Below, one piece after another: positions 1-5,068 of a stretch of 5,068 bases of DNA (position 1 is its first letter; each line of letters starts with the position of its first letter). The notes beneath the pieces are model-generated. The model had not been told where the DNA came from. It saw only the letters and a program-made list of their open reading frames with translations, and searched no databases. Origin of the DNA: Bacteroidales bacterium (lineage in GTDB: Bacteria > Bacteroidota > Bacteroidia > Bacteroidales > UBA932); contig JAEDMF010000123.1 in NCBI GenBank assembly GCA_016303175.1, forward strand, positions 1-5,068. Direction: 5' to 3'. The translations under genes were made by a program, and so were the position numbers.

Positions 1-32
1 AGCAAGGCAGTACGTTCCTGCCAATTTTCCAT
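1..32 (-). CDS. Start of a TcdA-like tRNA threonylcarbamoyladenosine dehydratase (partial, cut by left edge)
   Basis: Only ten complete codons lie in the window, reading MENWQERTAL from an ATG at 32-30. This resembles the N-terminus of Bacteroidales ThiF/MoeB-like proteins annotated as tRNA threonylcarbamoyladenosine dehydratase, which typically begin M-x-N-W-Q-x-R-T-x-L-L. In that family the enzyme uses ATP to cyclise t6A at position 37 of ANN-decoding tRNAs to ct6A. An in-frame stop at 65-63 leaves this ATG as the only canonical start. The start lies 45 nt after the CoA-transferase stop on the same strand, with no terminator hairpin or -7 box seen between them, so it is probably the third gene of the uvrA operon. 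The nucleotide-binding motif that would settle the family lies outside the window. The call rests on recalled N-terminal similarity only. Confidence 0.5.
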   Translation of the reverse strand, partial: MENWQERTAL

Positions 33-77
33 TACCTTATCGTTATATTTTCCGCCTGATTCTCACCCAAGCAATTC

Positions 78-1379
78 TCACTTCACCAAAAGATAGTGGG
101 GTCCGAAACGTTCGAAAGCAGCCTTCTCGAGACTTTCGCGGGCCGAAGGGTGTGCGATGGAAGTCAGCAGTCTGGCTCTCTCCTGCATACTGCGCCCATA
201 CAGATTCACCGCGCCATATTCTGTTACAACCCAATGAACATGAGCGCGCGAGGTCACTACGCCTGCCCCTTCCATAAGAACCGGACTGATTTTGGAAACG
301 CCCTTTTTGGTAATGGATGGCATTGCAATGATTGCCTTCCCCTCCTCTGCCCTGGACGCGCCGTACACGAAGTCAATCTGGCCTCCTACGCCGCTGTAGA
401 ACTTCAAACCTATCGAATCCGCGCACACCTGCCCCGTAAGGTCAATCTGGGTTGCGGAGTTGATGGCGGTCATACGGGGATTCTGGCTGATGATGAAAGG
501 ATCGTTGGTGTATCCTACGTCCATCATCGCCACGTCGGGGTTGTTGTCGATAAAATCATAAACCTCCTTTGAGCCCATAAGAAAGGTGGAAACAATTTTG
601 CCTTTGTCGGTAACCTTGTTGGCGCCGTTGATGACACCCTTGCGCACGAGGTTGAGCACTCCATCCGCAAACATTTCGGTATGAACGCCGAGGTTTTTGT
701 GGTCGGTAAGAGATGCAAGCACGGCGTTGGGAATGGCGCCTATGCCCATCTGGAGGCAGGCTCCATCCTGTATAAGTTCTGCACAATTCCTGCCTATGGC
801 CATTTCTACCTCATCGGGAGCAGTGAACTTGGCTTCCACCAAGGGGGTGTCATCCTCTACGAAAAGGTCGATTTTATCCATACTGATGCGGGCCTGACCG
901 TAAGAGCGGGGCACATTCTTGTTGACAACGGCTATGACGGTCTTGGCACATTCTACAGCCGCAAGAGTGGCGTCCACGGAAGTGCCGAGCGAAACTATAC
1001 CCTGCTCATCCGGAGGACAGACCTGAATCATTGCAACATCACATTTCACAGCACCGCAGCGGTAGAGTTTCTGGGTCTCACTCAAGAATACCGGAATGTA
1101 ATCGGAATAGCCGGCCTGAACTGAAGGACGCACATTTGCTCCGACGAAAAATGCCTGATGGAAAAATATACCGCTGTACTTGGGATCAGTGTACGGGGCC
1201 GGACCCTCAGTATGGAGGTGATGTATGCTCACGTTGCTGAGTTCGCCGTTGTCGGCCCTGCGACAAAGCGCCTTGATGAGAACTTGAGGAGAGCTTGCGA
1301 CGCTGCTCAGATGTACGTGGTCGCCTGATTTCACAACTTTTACTGCCTCATCTGCACTGATGAAATTGATGTTTTTCAT
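78..1379 (-). CDS. Acetyl-CoA hydrolase/transferase, 4-hydroxybutyrate CoA-transferase (Cat2/AbfT) type
   Basis: This is a complete 433-residue family I CoA-transferase. Such enzymes move CoA between an acyl-CoA and a free carboxylic acid, often acetate, through a glutamyl-CoA thioester, and act in the cytoplasm. The N-terminal half (about 1-190) begins with the family-typical SADEAVKVVKSGD segment. The second half carries the oxyanion-type loop GIGAIPNAV (212-220), the catalytic glutamate E235 in GVHTEMFADG, and the glycine-rich GVGGQIDF (330-337). Length fits the roughly 430-440 residue Cat2/AbfT/But branch rather than the roughly 500-residue AarC/Ach1 branch. All key residues are present, so it should be active. 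The true substrate (4-hydroxybutyrate, butyrate, succinate or another acid) cannot be read from sequence. The start ATG overlaps the uvrA stop as ATGA and no Shine-Dalgarno is visible, which suggests translational coupling. No butyrate or 4-hydroxybutyrate pathway genes are adjacent. Confidence 0.93.
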   Translation of the reverse strand: MKNINFISADEAVKVVKSGDHVHLSSVASSPQVLIKALCRRADNGELSNVSIHHLHTEGPAPYTDPKYSGIFFHQAFFVGANVRPSVQAGYSDYIPVFLSETQKLYRCGAVKCDVAMIQVCPPDEQGIVSLGTSVDATLAAVECAKTVIAVVNKNVPRSYGQARISMDKIDLFVEDDTPLVEAKFTAPDEVEMAIGRNCAELIQDGACLQMGIGAIPNAVLASLTDHKNLGVHTEMFADGVLNLVRKGVINGANKVTDKGKIVSTFLMGSKEVYDFIDNNPDVAMMDVGYTNDPFIISQNPRMTAINSATQIDLTGQVCADSIGLKFYSGVGGQIDFVYGASRAEEGKAIIAMPSITKKGVSKISPVLMEGAGVVTSRAHVHWVVTEYGAVNLYGRSMQERARLLTSIAHPSARESLEKAAFERFGPHYLLVK

Positions 1380-4327
1380 ATTAAGCTGGATTTAAGATAT
1401 CTACCTGTAAATGTGGAACTTGGAATATCCTCGGGAGGGCCTGCATAGACAACTTCGCCACCTTCACTGCCGGCATCCGGGCCGAGGTCAATCACCCAGT
1501 CGGATGCCCTTACCACATCCAAATTATGTTCCACAGTTATGACACTGTGCCCCCGGGCAAGCAATTGGTCAAAGCATCTGAGAAGAATCTCCACATCTTT
1601 GAAATGCAATCCCGTCGTGGGCTCATCGAAGATGAAAAGTATGGGCTTTGAACTGCCTTCGCAGCTCATCGCAAGGAAGTAGGCAAGTTTGATTCGCTGG
1701 CTTTCTCCTCCCGACAGGGTGCTGCTACTCTGGCCTAACTTTATGTAACCCAGGCCAACATCCACCAAATATTGAAGCTTTTCAACTATACGCCGTGCGG
1801 TCGGAGAATTGTCCTGCCGGAAGAAGTCCATAGCCTCTAACACGCTCATATCCAGGATATCATCCACGTTTTTACCCCGATATCGTACCTGCAGAATATC
1901 CGGTTTGAAACGCTTGCCTGAACAGGCTTCGCAGACCATTGTAACGTCACTCATAAACTGCATAGGTATGCGAATCACACCCTCACCCTGACATTCGGGA
2001 CAGCGGCCTCCCTCCTGATTGAAGGAAAAGAACGACGGAGTATATCCGTTGATTTTGGCATACTGCTGGTCAGCGAGAAGTTTGCGTATGTCATCGTATA
2101 TTTTAAGGTAAGTCACGGCATTGCTGCGTGAGCTTCTGCCGATGGGACTCTGGTCCACATATTCCACGGCCCGGATGCGGTCGAGATTGCCTCCGATGGC
2201 GCGGTGTGTGCCGGGCACAGGGCCGGATTTCTCGAGATAGCGTCGCAATGAGGGGTAGAGTATGTCGCCCACAAGAGTGGATTTGCCGGAGCCTGAAACA
2301 CCGGTCACGGAGGTAAGGCAACCAAGCGGAAATTTGACGTCGATGTCCTTGAGATTGTGTTCCTGGGCGCCCTCTATGCTGATGAAATATATGGGTTTGT
2401 GTTTCTTGCGGCTGTAGCGGCTTATTTGACCGGCAAGATATTGCAGGGTGAGAGATGATTGCGCAGTGGCTGGCCCGGATTGGGCGGTGGCGGCAGGCTG
2501 GATGGTGTCGGATTGGGCGGTGGCGGGCCCTTGATTGGGTTGGTTGTACTCCTGGGCGGGCGTTTTAGAGCCCTCCGCGATGGCATCCGAAGCCGTGGAA
2601 GCAGGAACAGTGCCCTGATAGACAACGCGTCCGCCGAACTCACCCGCTCCGGGGCCCAAGTCAATAATCTGGTCGGCTGCGCGCATTATCTCCTCGTCGT
2701 GCTCCACTACAATGACTGTATTGCCTATGTCACGCAAGCGTTTGAGCACAGCAATGAGCCTGTCGGTGTCCCTCGGATGCAGACCTATGCTCGGCTCGTC
2801 GAGAATATACATTGACCCGACCAGACAACTGCCCAAGGCCGTCACCAGATTGATGCGCTGACTCTCGCCTCCCGACAGCGTGTTGGACGCCCTGTCAAGC
2901 GTCAGATATTGCAAGCCTACATCGCTCAGGCATCTTAGTCGGTCCAGTATTTCCGAAATGGCCTTCGAAGCAAGAGTCTGCTCATATTCGGTCAAATGAA
3001 GTCCACTCCAGAATTCAATGGCCTTGTCCACCGTCATCGCAAGCACCTGCTTGATGTTGTATCCGCCAAGCCTGACCCACATTGCCTCCTTGCGCAAGCG
3101 GCTGCCTCCGCAATCCGGACAAGTAGCCCTGCCGCTGAAACGGCTGAGCATATATTTATATTGTATCTTGTACCTTTGGGTCTCAACCCATTTGAAGAAC
3201 TCGTTCAAACCAATGATACTCTCCTCTTCCGTGGCAGCCTTGACACCCTTCCAAACAATTTCCTTCTCCTTATCACTGAGTCGGCAATAGGGTTTGAACA
3301 CATCCAGGCCATATTTATAGCCGTTTTTGCACATCAAATCACGGAACCATCCCATCTTTTCTCCTCGATAAGGAGCTATGGCAGAATCATATATACTCAG
3401 GCTCTTGTCCGGCACAACCAGGTCCTCGCTGATGCCGTCAACCTTTCCAAGACCACCGCAAGTAGGACAGGCTCCTATCGGGGAATTGAAACTGAACAGA
3501 TATTCGTCCGGCTTAGTAAAGGTCAGGCCATCCGCTTCGAAGCGATTAGAAAAGTGAAGCAAGCGGAAAGCGGTGCTCCCCGAGGGTTGGTGTGCAATAA
3601 CGACACAGCCGCCACCACGGTCAAACGCATCTTGCACCGATGCCCAGAGCCTCGTCTTAAGCTCGTCCTGCGAACTGCTCTCCACAGGCAGCTTCAATCG
3701 GTCAATCATAAGGAAGAGGCCATCCGGCGCAGCATCTCCCATCTTCATCACTTCCTCAATCCTGAGGGTCTCCCCGCTCGCAGGCCTGAACATCCTGGTA
3801 TAACCCTGCTCCTTGAGGCTGAGCATCAATTCTACCTTATCTTCCCTTCCGTCCCAATGCACATCCGCCAGAATATAAACCAATCCGTCCGACAAATTCA
3901 GAATTTCCGCCACCACGGATTCATTCGTATCAAGCCTGACCTCCTTACCCGTCACGGGAGAGAAAGTACGGCCGATACGGGCAAATACAAGACGAACGTA
4001 GTCGTATATCTCTGTCGTCGTGGCAACTGTGCTTCGGGGATTTTTCACATTCACCTTCTGCTCGATAGCTATCGCGGGAGGGATACCTTCAATCATATCC
4101 ACGTCAGGCTTGCTCATACGTCCAAGAAACTGGCGTGCATAGGATGAAAGGCTTTCCGCAAAACGCCTTTGTCCCTCTGCATAAAGGGTATCGAAGGCAA
4201 GGGATGATTTGCCGGAACCGCTGAGGCCAGTGATTACGACAAACTTGTCACGAGGGATTTCCAACGTAATATTTTTGAGGGTATTCTCTCTCGCCCCCTT
4301 GATTATGATATTTCCTTCCGACATCAT
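1376..4327 (-). CDS. uvrA: Excinuclease ABC subunit UvrA
   Basis: UvrA is a dimeric ABC-type ATPase that finds helix-distorting DNA lesions and loads UvrB in nucleotide excision repair. The 983-residue frame has both nucleotide-binding units. The first has Walker A GLSGSGKSS (34-42, K40), signature LSGGESQR (484-491) and Walker B YILDEPSIGLH (507-517). The second has Walker A GVSGSGKST (676-684, K682), signature LSGGESQR (871-878) and Walker B FDEPTTGLH (900-908). Zinc-binding cysteine pairs are C287/C290, C403/C406, C776/C779 and C799/C802. The UvrB-binding region (about 130-250) is present, so this is a canonical UvrA and not the shorter UvrA2 type. It is some 40 residues longer than E. coli UvrA (940), mainly through a P/A/Q/S/T-rich insert at about 574-624. 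The frame starts ATGATG directly after an in-frame TAA; either ATG could be used. Its last four bases overlap the CoA-transferase start. A -33/-7 type promoter lies just upstream. Confidence 0.98.
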   Translation of the reverse strand: MMSEGNIIIKGARENTLKNITLEIPRDKFVVITGLSGSGKSSLAFDTLYAEGQRRFAESLSSYARQFLGRMSKPDVDMIEGIPPAIAIEQKVNVKNPRSTVATTTEIYDYVRLVFARIGRTFSPVTGKEVRLDTNESVVAEILNLSDGLVYILADVHWDGREDKVELMLSLKEQGYTRMFRPASGETLRIEEVMKMGDAAPDGLFLMIDRLKLPVESSSQDELKTRLWASVQDAFDRGGGCVVIAHQPSGSTAFRLLHFSNRFEADGLTFTKPDEYLFSFNSPIGACPTCGGLGKVDGISEDLVVPDKSLSIYDSAIAPYRGEKMGWFRDLMCKNGYKYGLDVFKPYCRLSDKEKEIVWKGVKAATEEESIIGLNEFFKWVETQRYKIQYKYMLSRFSGRATCPDCGGSRLRKEAMWVRLGGYNIKQVLAMTVDKAIEFWSGLHLTEYEQTLASKAISEILDRLRCLSDVGLQYLTLDRASNTLSGGESQRINLVTALGSCLVGSMYILDEPSIGLHPRDTDRLIAVLKRLRDIGNTVIVVEHDEEIMRAADQIIDLGPGAGEFGGRVVYQGTVPASTASDAIAEGSKTPAQEYNQPNQGPATAQSDTIQPAATAQSGPATAQSSLTLQYLAGQISRYSRKKHKPIYFISIEGAQEHNLKDIDVKFPLGCLTSVTGVSGSGKSTLVGDILYPSLRRYLEKSGPVPGTHRAIGGNLDRIRAVEYVDQSPIGRSSRSNAVTYLKIYDDIRKLLADQQYAKINGYTPSFFSFNQEGGRCPECQGEGVIRIPMQFMSDVTMVCEACSGKRFKPDILQVRYRGKNVDDILDMSVLEAMDFFRQDNSPTARRIVEKLQYLVDVGLGYIKLGQSSSTLSGGESQRIKLAYFLAMSCEGSSKPILFIFDEPTTGLHFKDVEILLRCFDQLLARGHSVITVEHNLDVVRASDWVIDLGPDAGSEGGEVVYAGPPEDIPSSTFTGRYLKSSLI
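2451..2608 (-). repeat. Low-complexity ATAQS-repeat insert within the UvrA inter-domain linker
   Basis: UvrA residues about 574-626 form a Pro/Ala/Gln/Ser/Thr-rich stretch between the end of the first ATPase unit (GGRVVYQG, about 565-572) and LTLQYLAG (626-633), which matches the SLTGQYMSG segment of E. coli UvrA. ATAQS occurs three times, at residues 602-606, 613-617 and 620-624. At DNA level an 18-bp direct repeat, CGGATTGGGCGGTGGCGG on the plus strand, occurs at 2476-2493 and 2509-2526 with a 33-bp (11-codon) period; a degenerate third copy lies near 2457-2473. All repeat spacings are multiples of three, so the frame is kept. The insert is probably disordered and looks like a product of repeat slippage. 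No function can be inferred. Confidence 0.85.
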
Positions 4328-4338
4328 TTATGCATAAA
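4327..4338. repeat. Perfect 12-bp palindrome TTTATGCATAAA touching the uvrA start codon
   Basis: Bases 4327-4338 read TTTATGCATAAA on both strands and end on the first base of the uvrA start codon. The site lies downstream of the predicted transcription start, so it would be in the leader RNA. It could be an operator or a chance A/T-rich palindrome; nothing else in the window shares it. Confidence 0.4.
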
Positions 4339-4368
4339 CGTCAACGAAAGTGCGGACATCAACAGGTG

Positions 4369-4400
4369 CAAAATTACTAAATAAATGCTGTAGAGCGAAA
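4369..4400 (-). promoter_or_regulatory. Predicted Bacteroidota-type promoter for the uvrA operon
   Basis: Read on the minus strand, TAATTTTG (4376-4369) is an exact match to the Bacteroides -7 box TAnnTTTG. TTTC (4400-4397) matches three of four bases of the -33 box TTTG, with a 20-nt spacer, within the usual 19-21. Transcription would begin near 4362-4365, giving a leader of about 35 nt before the uvrA ATG at 4327. No Shine-Dalgarno is present in the leader, which is normal for this phylum. Confidence 0.6.
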
Positions 4401-4401
4401 T

Positions 4402-4441
4402 TTTCAAAAAAATCTTTCAAAAAATTTGTAATTCAAAAAAT
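4402..4441 (+). repeat. Three A-tract repeats, TTCA(6-7)T, between the divergent promoters
   Basis: TTTCAAAAAAAT (4402-4413), TTTCAAAAAAT (4415-4425) and ATTCAAAAAAT (4431-4441) are near-identical direct repeats. The first two fill the 24 bp between the two -33 boxes; the third lies in the tRNA promoter spacer. Such A-tracts can bend DNA or serve as UP-like elements for RNA polymerase. The spacings between copies (13 and 16 bp) are not a clean helical repeat, so their role is uncertain. Confidence 0.5.
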
Positions 4442-4455
4442 AATCTCTACCTTTG
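4425..4455 (+). promoter_or_regulatory. Predicted Bacteroidota-type promoter for tRNA-Asp
   Basis: TTTG at 4425-4428 and TACCTTTG at 4448-4455 match the Bacteroides -33 (TTTG) and -7 (TAnnTTTG) boxes exactly, with a 19-nt spacer. Transcription would begin near 4459-4463, about 35 nt before the tRNA. A/T-rich sequence lies directly upstream. This is the better of the two promoters in the window, as expected for a stable RNA gene. Confidence 0.75.
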
Positions 4456-4495
4456 CATTCCACTTAGGAACAAGCCCCTTACTTAAGGGAATCCT

Positions 4496-4569
4496 GGTGC
4501 GGTAGTTCAGTAGGTTAGAATGCCGGCCTGTCACGCCGGAGGTCGCGAGTTCGAGTCTCGTCCGCACCG
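4496..4569 (+). tRNA. tRNA-Asp (anticodon GTC)
   Basis: The 74-nt gene folds as a full cloverleaf. The acceptor stem GGTGCGG (4496-4502) pairs perfectly with CCGCACC (4562-4568). The D stem is GTTC/GAAT (4505-4508, 4518-4521). The anticodon stem CCGGC/GCCGG (4523-4527, 4535-4539) encloses the loop CTGTCAC, with GTC at 4530-4532. The T stem is GCGAG/CTCGT (4545-4549, 4557-4561) around TTCGAGT. Residues known as aspartate identity elements in E. coli are present: G34-U35-C36, C38, discriminator G73 (4569) and the G10-U25 pair (4505, 4521). The 3' CCA is not encoded (CAG follows), so it must be added enzymatically. The gene lies between two minus-strand genes and has its own promoter and terminator. 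Confidence 0.98.
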
Positions 4570-4573
4570 CAGA

Positions 4574-4605
4574 AAAAGCCCTTTCAGATATCTGGAAGGG
4601 CTTTT
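4574..4605 (+). terminator. Rho-independent terminator of tRNA-Asp, probably bidirectional
   Basis: A 14-bp stem (4574-4587 with 4592-4605, 4-nt loop ATAT) begins 4 nt after the tRNA. It is flanked by an A run on the left and TTTT plus further T-rich sequence on the right. The single imperfect pair, T4584/G4595, is a G-U wobble in rightward RNA but an A-C mismatch in leftward RNA. The hairpin is therefore stronger for the tRNA transcript. The A run still gives leftward transcripts from the 4647-5068 gene a U tail, so it can serve both. Confidence 0.88.
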
Positions 4606-4646
4606 CTGTATTTTATCAACCTACTTTTTCCGGTGATCCTATTTTT

Positions 4647-5068
4647 TCATACCTTGATAAATATGTCCTTTTTGTACATCAAGTGCAGAATCAGATAATT
4701 CAGCAGCAGATAAGCCGCCCAGAACAGCACCTTGTCCCAGCCCTCTCCCACGAGATTGCACAGTCCGCCGCAGAAGAAATTGACAGTATATTTCAGGTCA
4801 ATGAACTTGGGCAGCAGGAAGATGGCGATGGAATTCATGCCCACCACCTTCAGCGGAAAAGCCCATTTCTGGTAGCCCTTGACGTCAATTATCCAATAGA
4901 AAAGCGCAAGCATCGCTACAGAATAACCACCCACGACAAGAGTGAAGGAACTGCTCCACAGCTTCTTGTTCAGTGGAAGCCAATGTGACCATACCAGTCC
5001 AATGACAGTCATAACCACAGCTGCTGCGAGCATATACAGGCATTTCTTGTTTCCGCTGTGCTTGCTGA
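4647..5068 (-). CDS. C-terminal part of a NagX/HGSNAT-like (DUF5009) membrane acyltransferase (partial, cut by right edge)
   Basis: The frame stays open to the right edge, giving 139 complete codons ending in TGA; the internal Met at 5033 is unlikely to be the start. The protein is an inner-membrane polytopic fragment with about four hydrophobic segments: at the LAAAVVMTVIGLVW stretch, FTLVVGGYSVAMLALFYWII, FPLKVVGMNSIAIFLL, and VLFWAAYLLLNYLILHLMY near the C-terminus. The segments NKKLWSSSFTLVVGGYS and DVKGYQKWAFPLKVVGMNSI are typical of the C-terminus of bacterial proteins related to human heparan-alpha-glucosaminide N-acetyltransferase (NagX, DUF5009/COG4299). In Bacteroidota these often lie near glycan-use genes. 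The catalytic N-terminal half is outside the window, so activity cannot be judged. Its transcript runs toward the tRNA-Asp gene and probably stops at the shared hairpin. Confidence 0.8.
   Translation of the reverse strand, partial: SKHSGNKKCLYMLAAAVVMTVIGLVWSHWLPLNKKLWSSSFTLVVGGYSVAMLALFYWIIDVKGYQKWAFPLKVVGMNSIAIFLLPKFIDLKYTVNFFCGGLCNLVGEGWDKVLFWAAYLLLNYLILHLMYKKDIFIKV

Noticed and set aside
96..1240. Plus-strand open frames (96-572, 681-1124, 1031-1240) opposite the CoA-transferase gene
   Set aside because: The minus-strand frame carries a complete enzyme with all catalytic motifs; the plus-strand frames have no recognisable content and are antisense shadows.
2456..2545. Tandem-repeat DNA that might suggest a CRISPR array or intergenic repeat
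   Set aside because: The repeats are in frame inside uvrA, only two or three copies occur, and spacing is 21-33 bp with coding content throughout.
2996..4147. A 383-residue open frame on the plus strand opposite uvrA
   Set aside because: It lies wholly antisense to a fully conserved UvrA, is rich in His, Arg, Leu and Ser as antisense translations tend to be, and shows no domain or motif I recognise. I read it as a shadow of uvrA codon use.
4327..4338. Palindrome at the uvrA start as a LexA/SOS box
   Set aside because: It matches neither the E. coli CTG-N10-CAG nor the Gram-positive GAAC-N4-GTTC form, and canonical LexA regulation is not established for Bacteroidales.
4409..4416. Alternative -33 TTTG for uvrA in the T-run upstream on the minus strand
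   Set aside because: The nearest minus-strand TTTG is about 28 nt from the -7 box, outside the usual 19-21 nt; the TTTC at 4400-4397 fits the spacing better.
4496..4605. tRNA-Asp as an attachment site for an integrative element
   Set aside because: No integrase, no repeat of the tRNA 3' end and no foreign-looking genes are seen in the window; a terminator and an ordinary gene follow directly.
4683..4988. A 101-residue plus-strand open frame opposite the membrane protein gene
   Set aside because: It is antisense to a frame with clear membrane segments and family-typical motifs, and has no recognisable features itself.

Overview
The window is ordinary chromosomal DNA from a member of the Bacteroidota, most likely order Bacteroidales. 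The evidence is the protein types, the lack of Shine-Dalgarno sequences before the starts, and two promoter-like sites matching the Bacteroides -33/-7 pattern (TTTG, about 19-21 nt, TAnnTTTG). I cannot name a genus. I see no phage, transposon, CRISPR array or defence system.

Layout, left to right. Positions 1-32 hold the first codons of a minus-strand gene cut by the left edge. Its N-terminus resembles the ThiF/E1-like tRNA threonylcarbamoyladenosine dehydratase TcdA. Positions 78-1379 (minus) encode a complete 433-residue acetyl-CoA hydrolase/transferase of the 4-hydroxybutyrate CoA-transferase (Cat2/AbfT) type. Positions 1376-4327 (minus) encode a complete 983-residue UvrA, the damage-recognition ATPase of nucleotide excision repair. 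The uvrA stop and the CoA-transferase start share an ATGA, and only 45 nt separate the CoA-transferase from the tcdA-like start. The likely operon is therefore uvrA > CoA-transferase > tcdA-like, read leftward from a promoter near 4369-4400.

Positions 4328-4495 form an A/T-rich divergent control region, with one promoter firing left into uvrA and one firing right into tRNA-Asp(GTC) at 4496-4569. A strong hairpin at 4574-4605 ends the tRNA transcript. It probably also stops leftward transcription from the last gene. That gene (4647 to the right edge, minus, N-terminus missing) is the C-terminal part of a polytopic membrane protein resembling NagX/HGSNAT-type acyltransferases (DUF5009).

The genes do not form an obvious pathway: repair, CoA metabolism and tRNA modification appear to share a transcript for reasons of expression. 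The most distinctive features are a low-complexity, repeat-bearing insert in the UvrA inter-domain linker, the overlap of uvrA with a metabolic gene, and the compact divergent control region.
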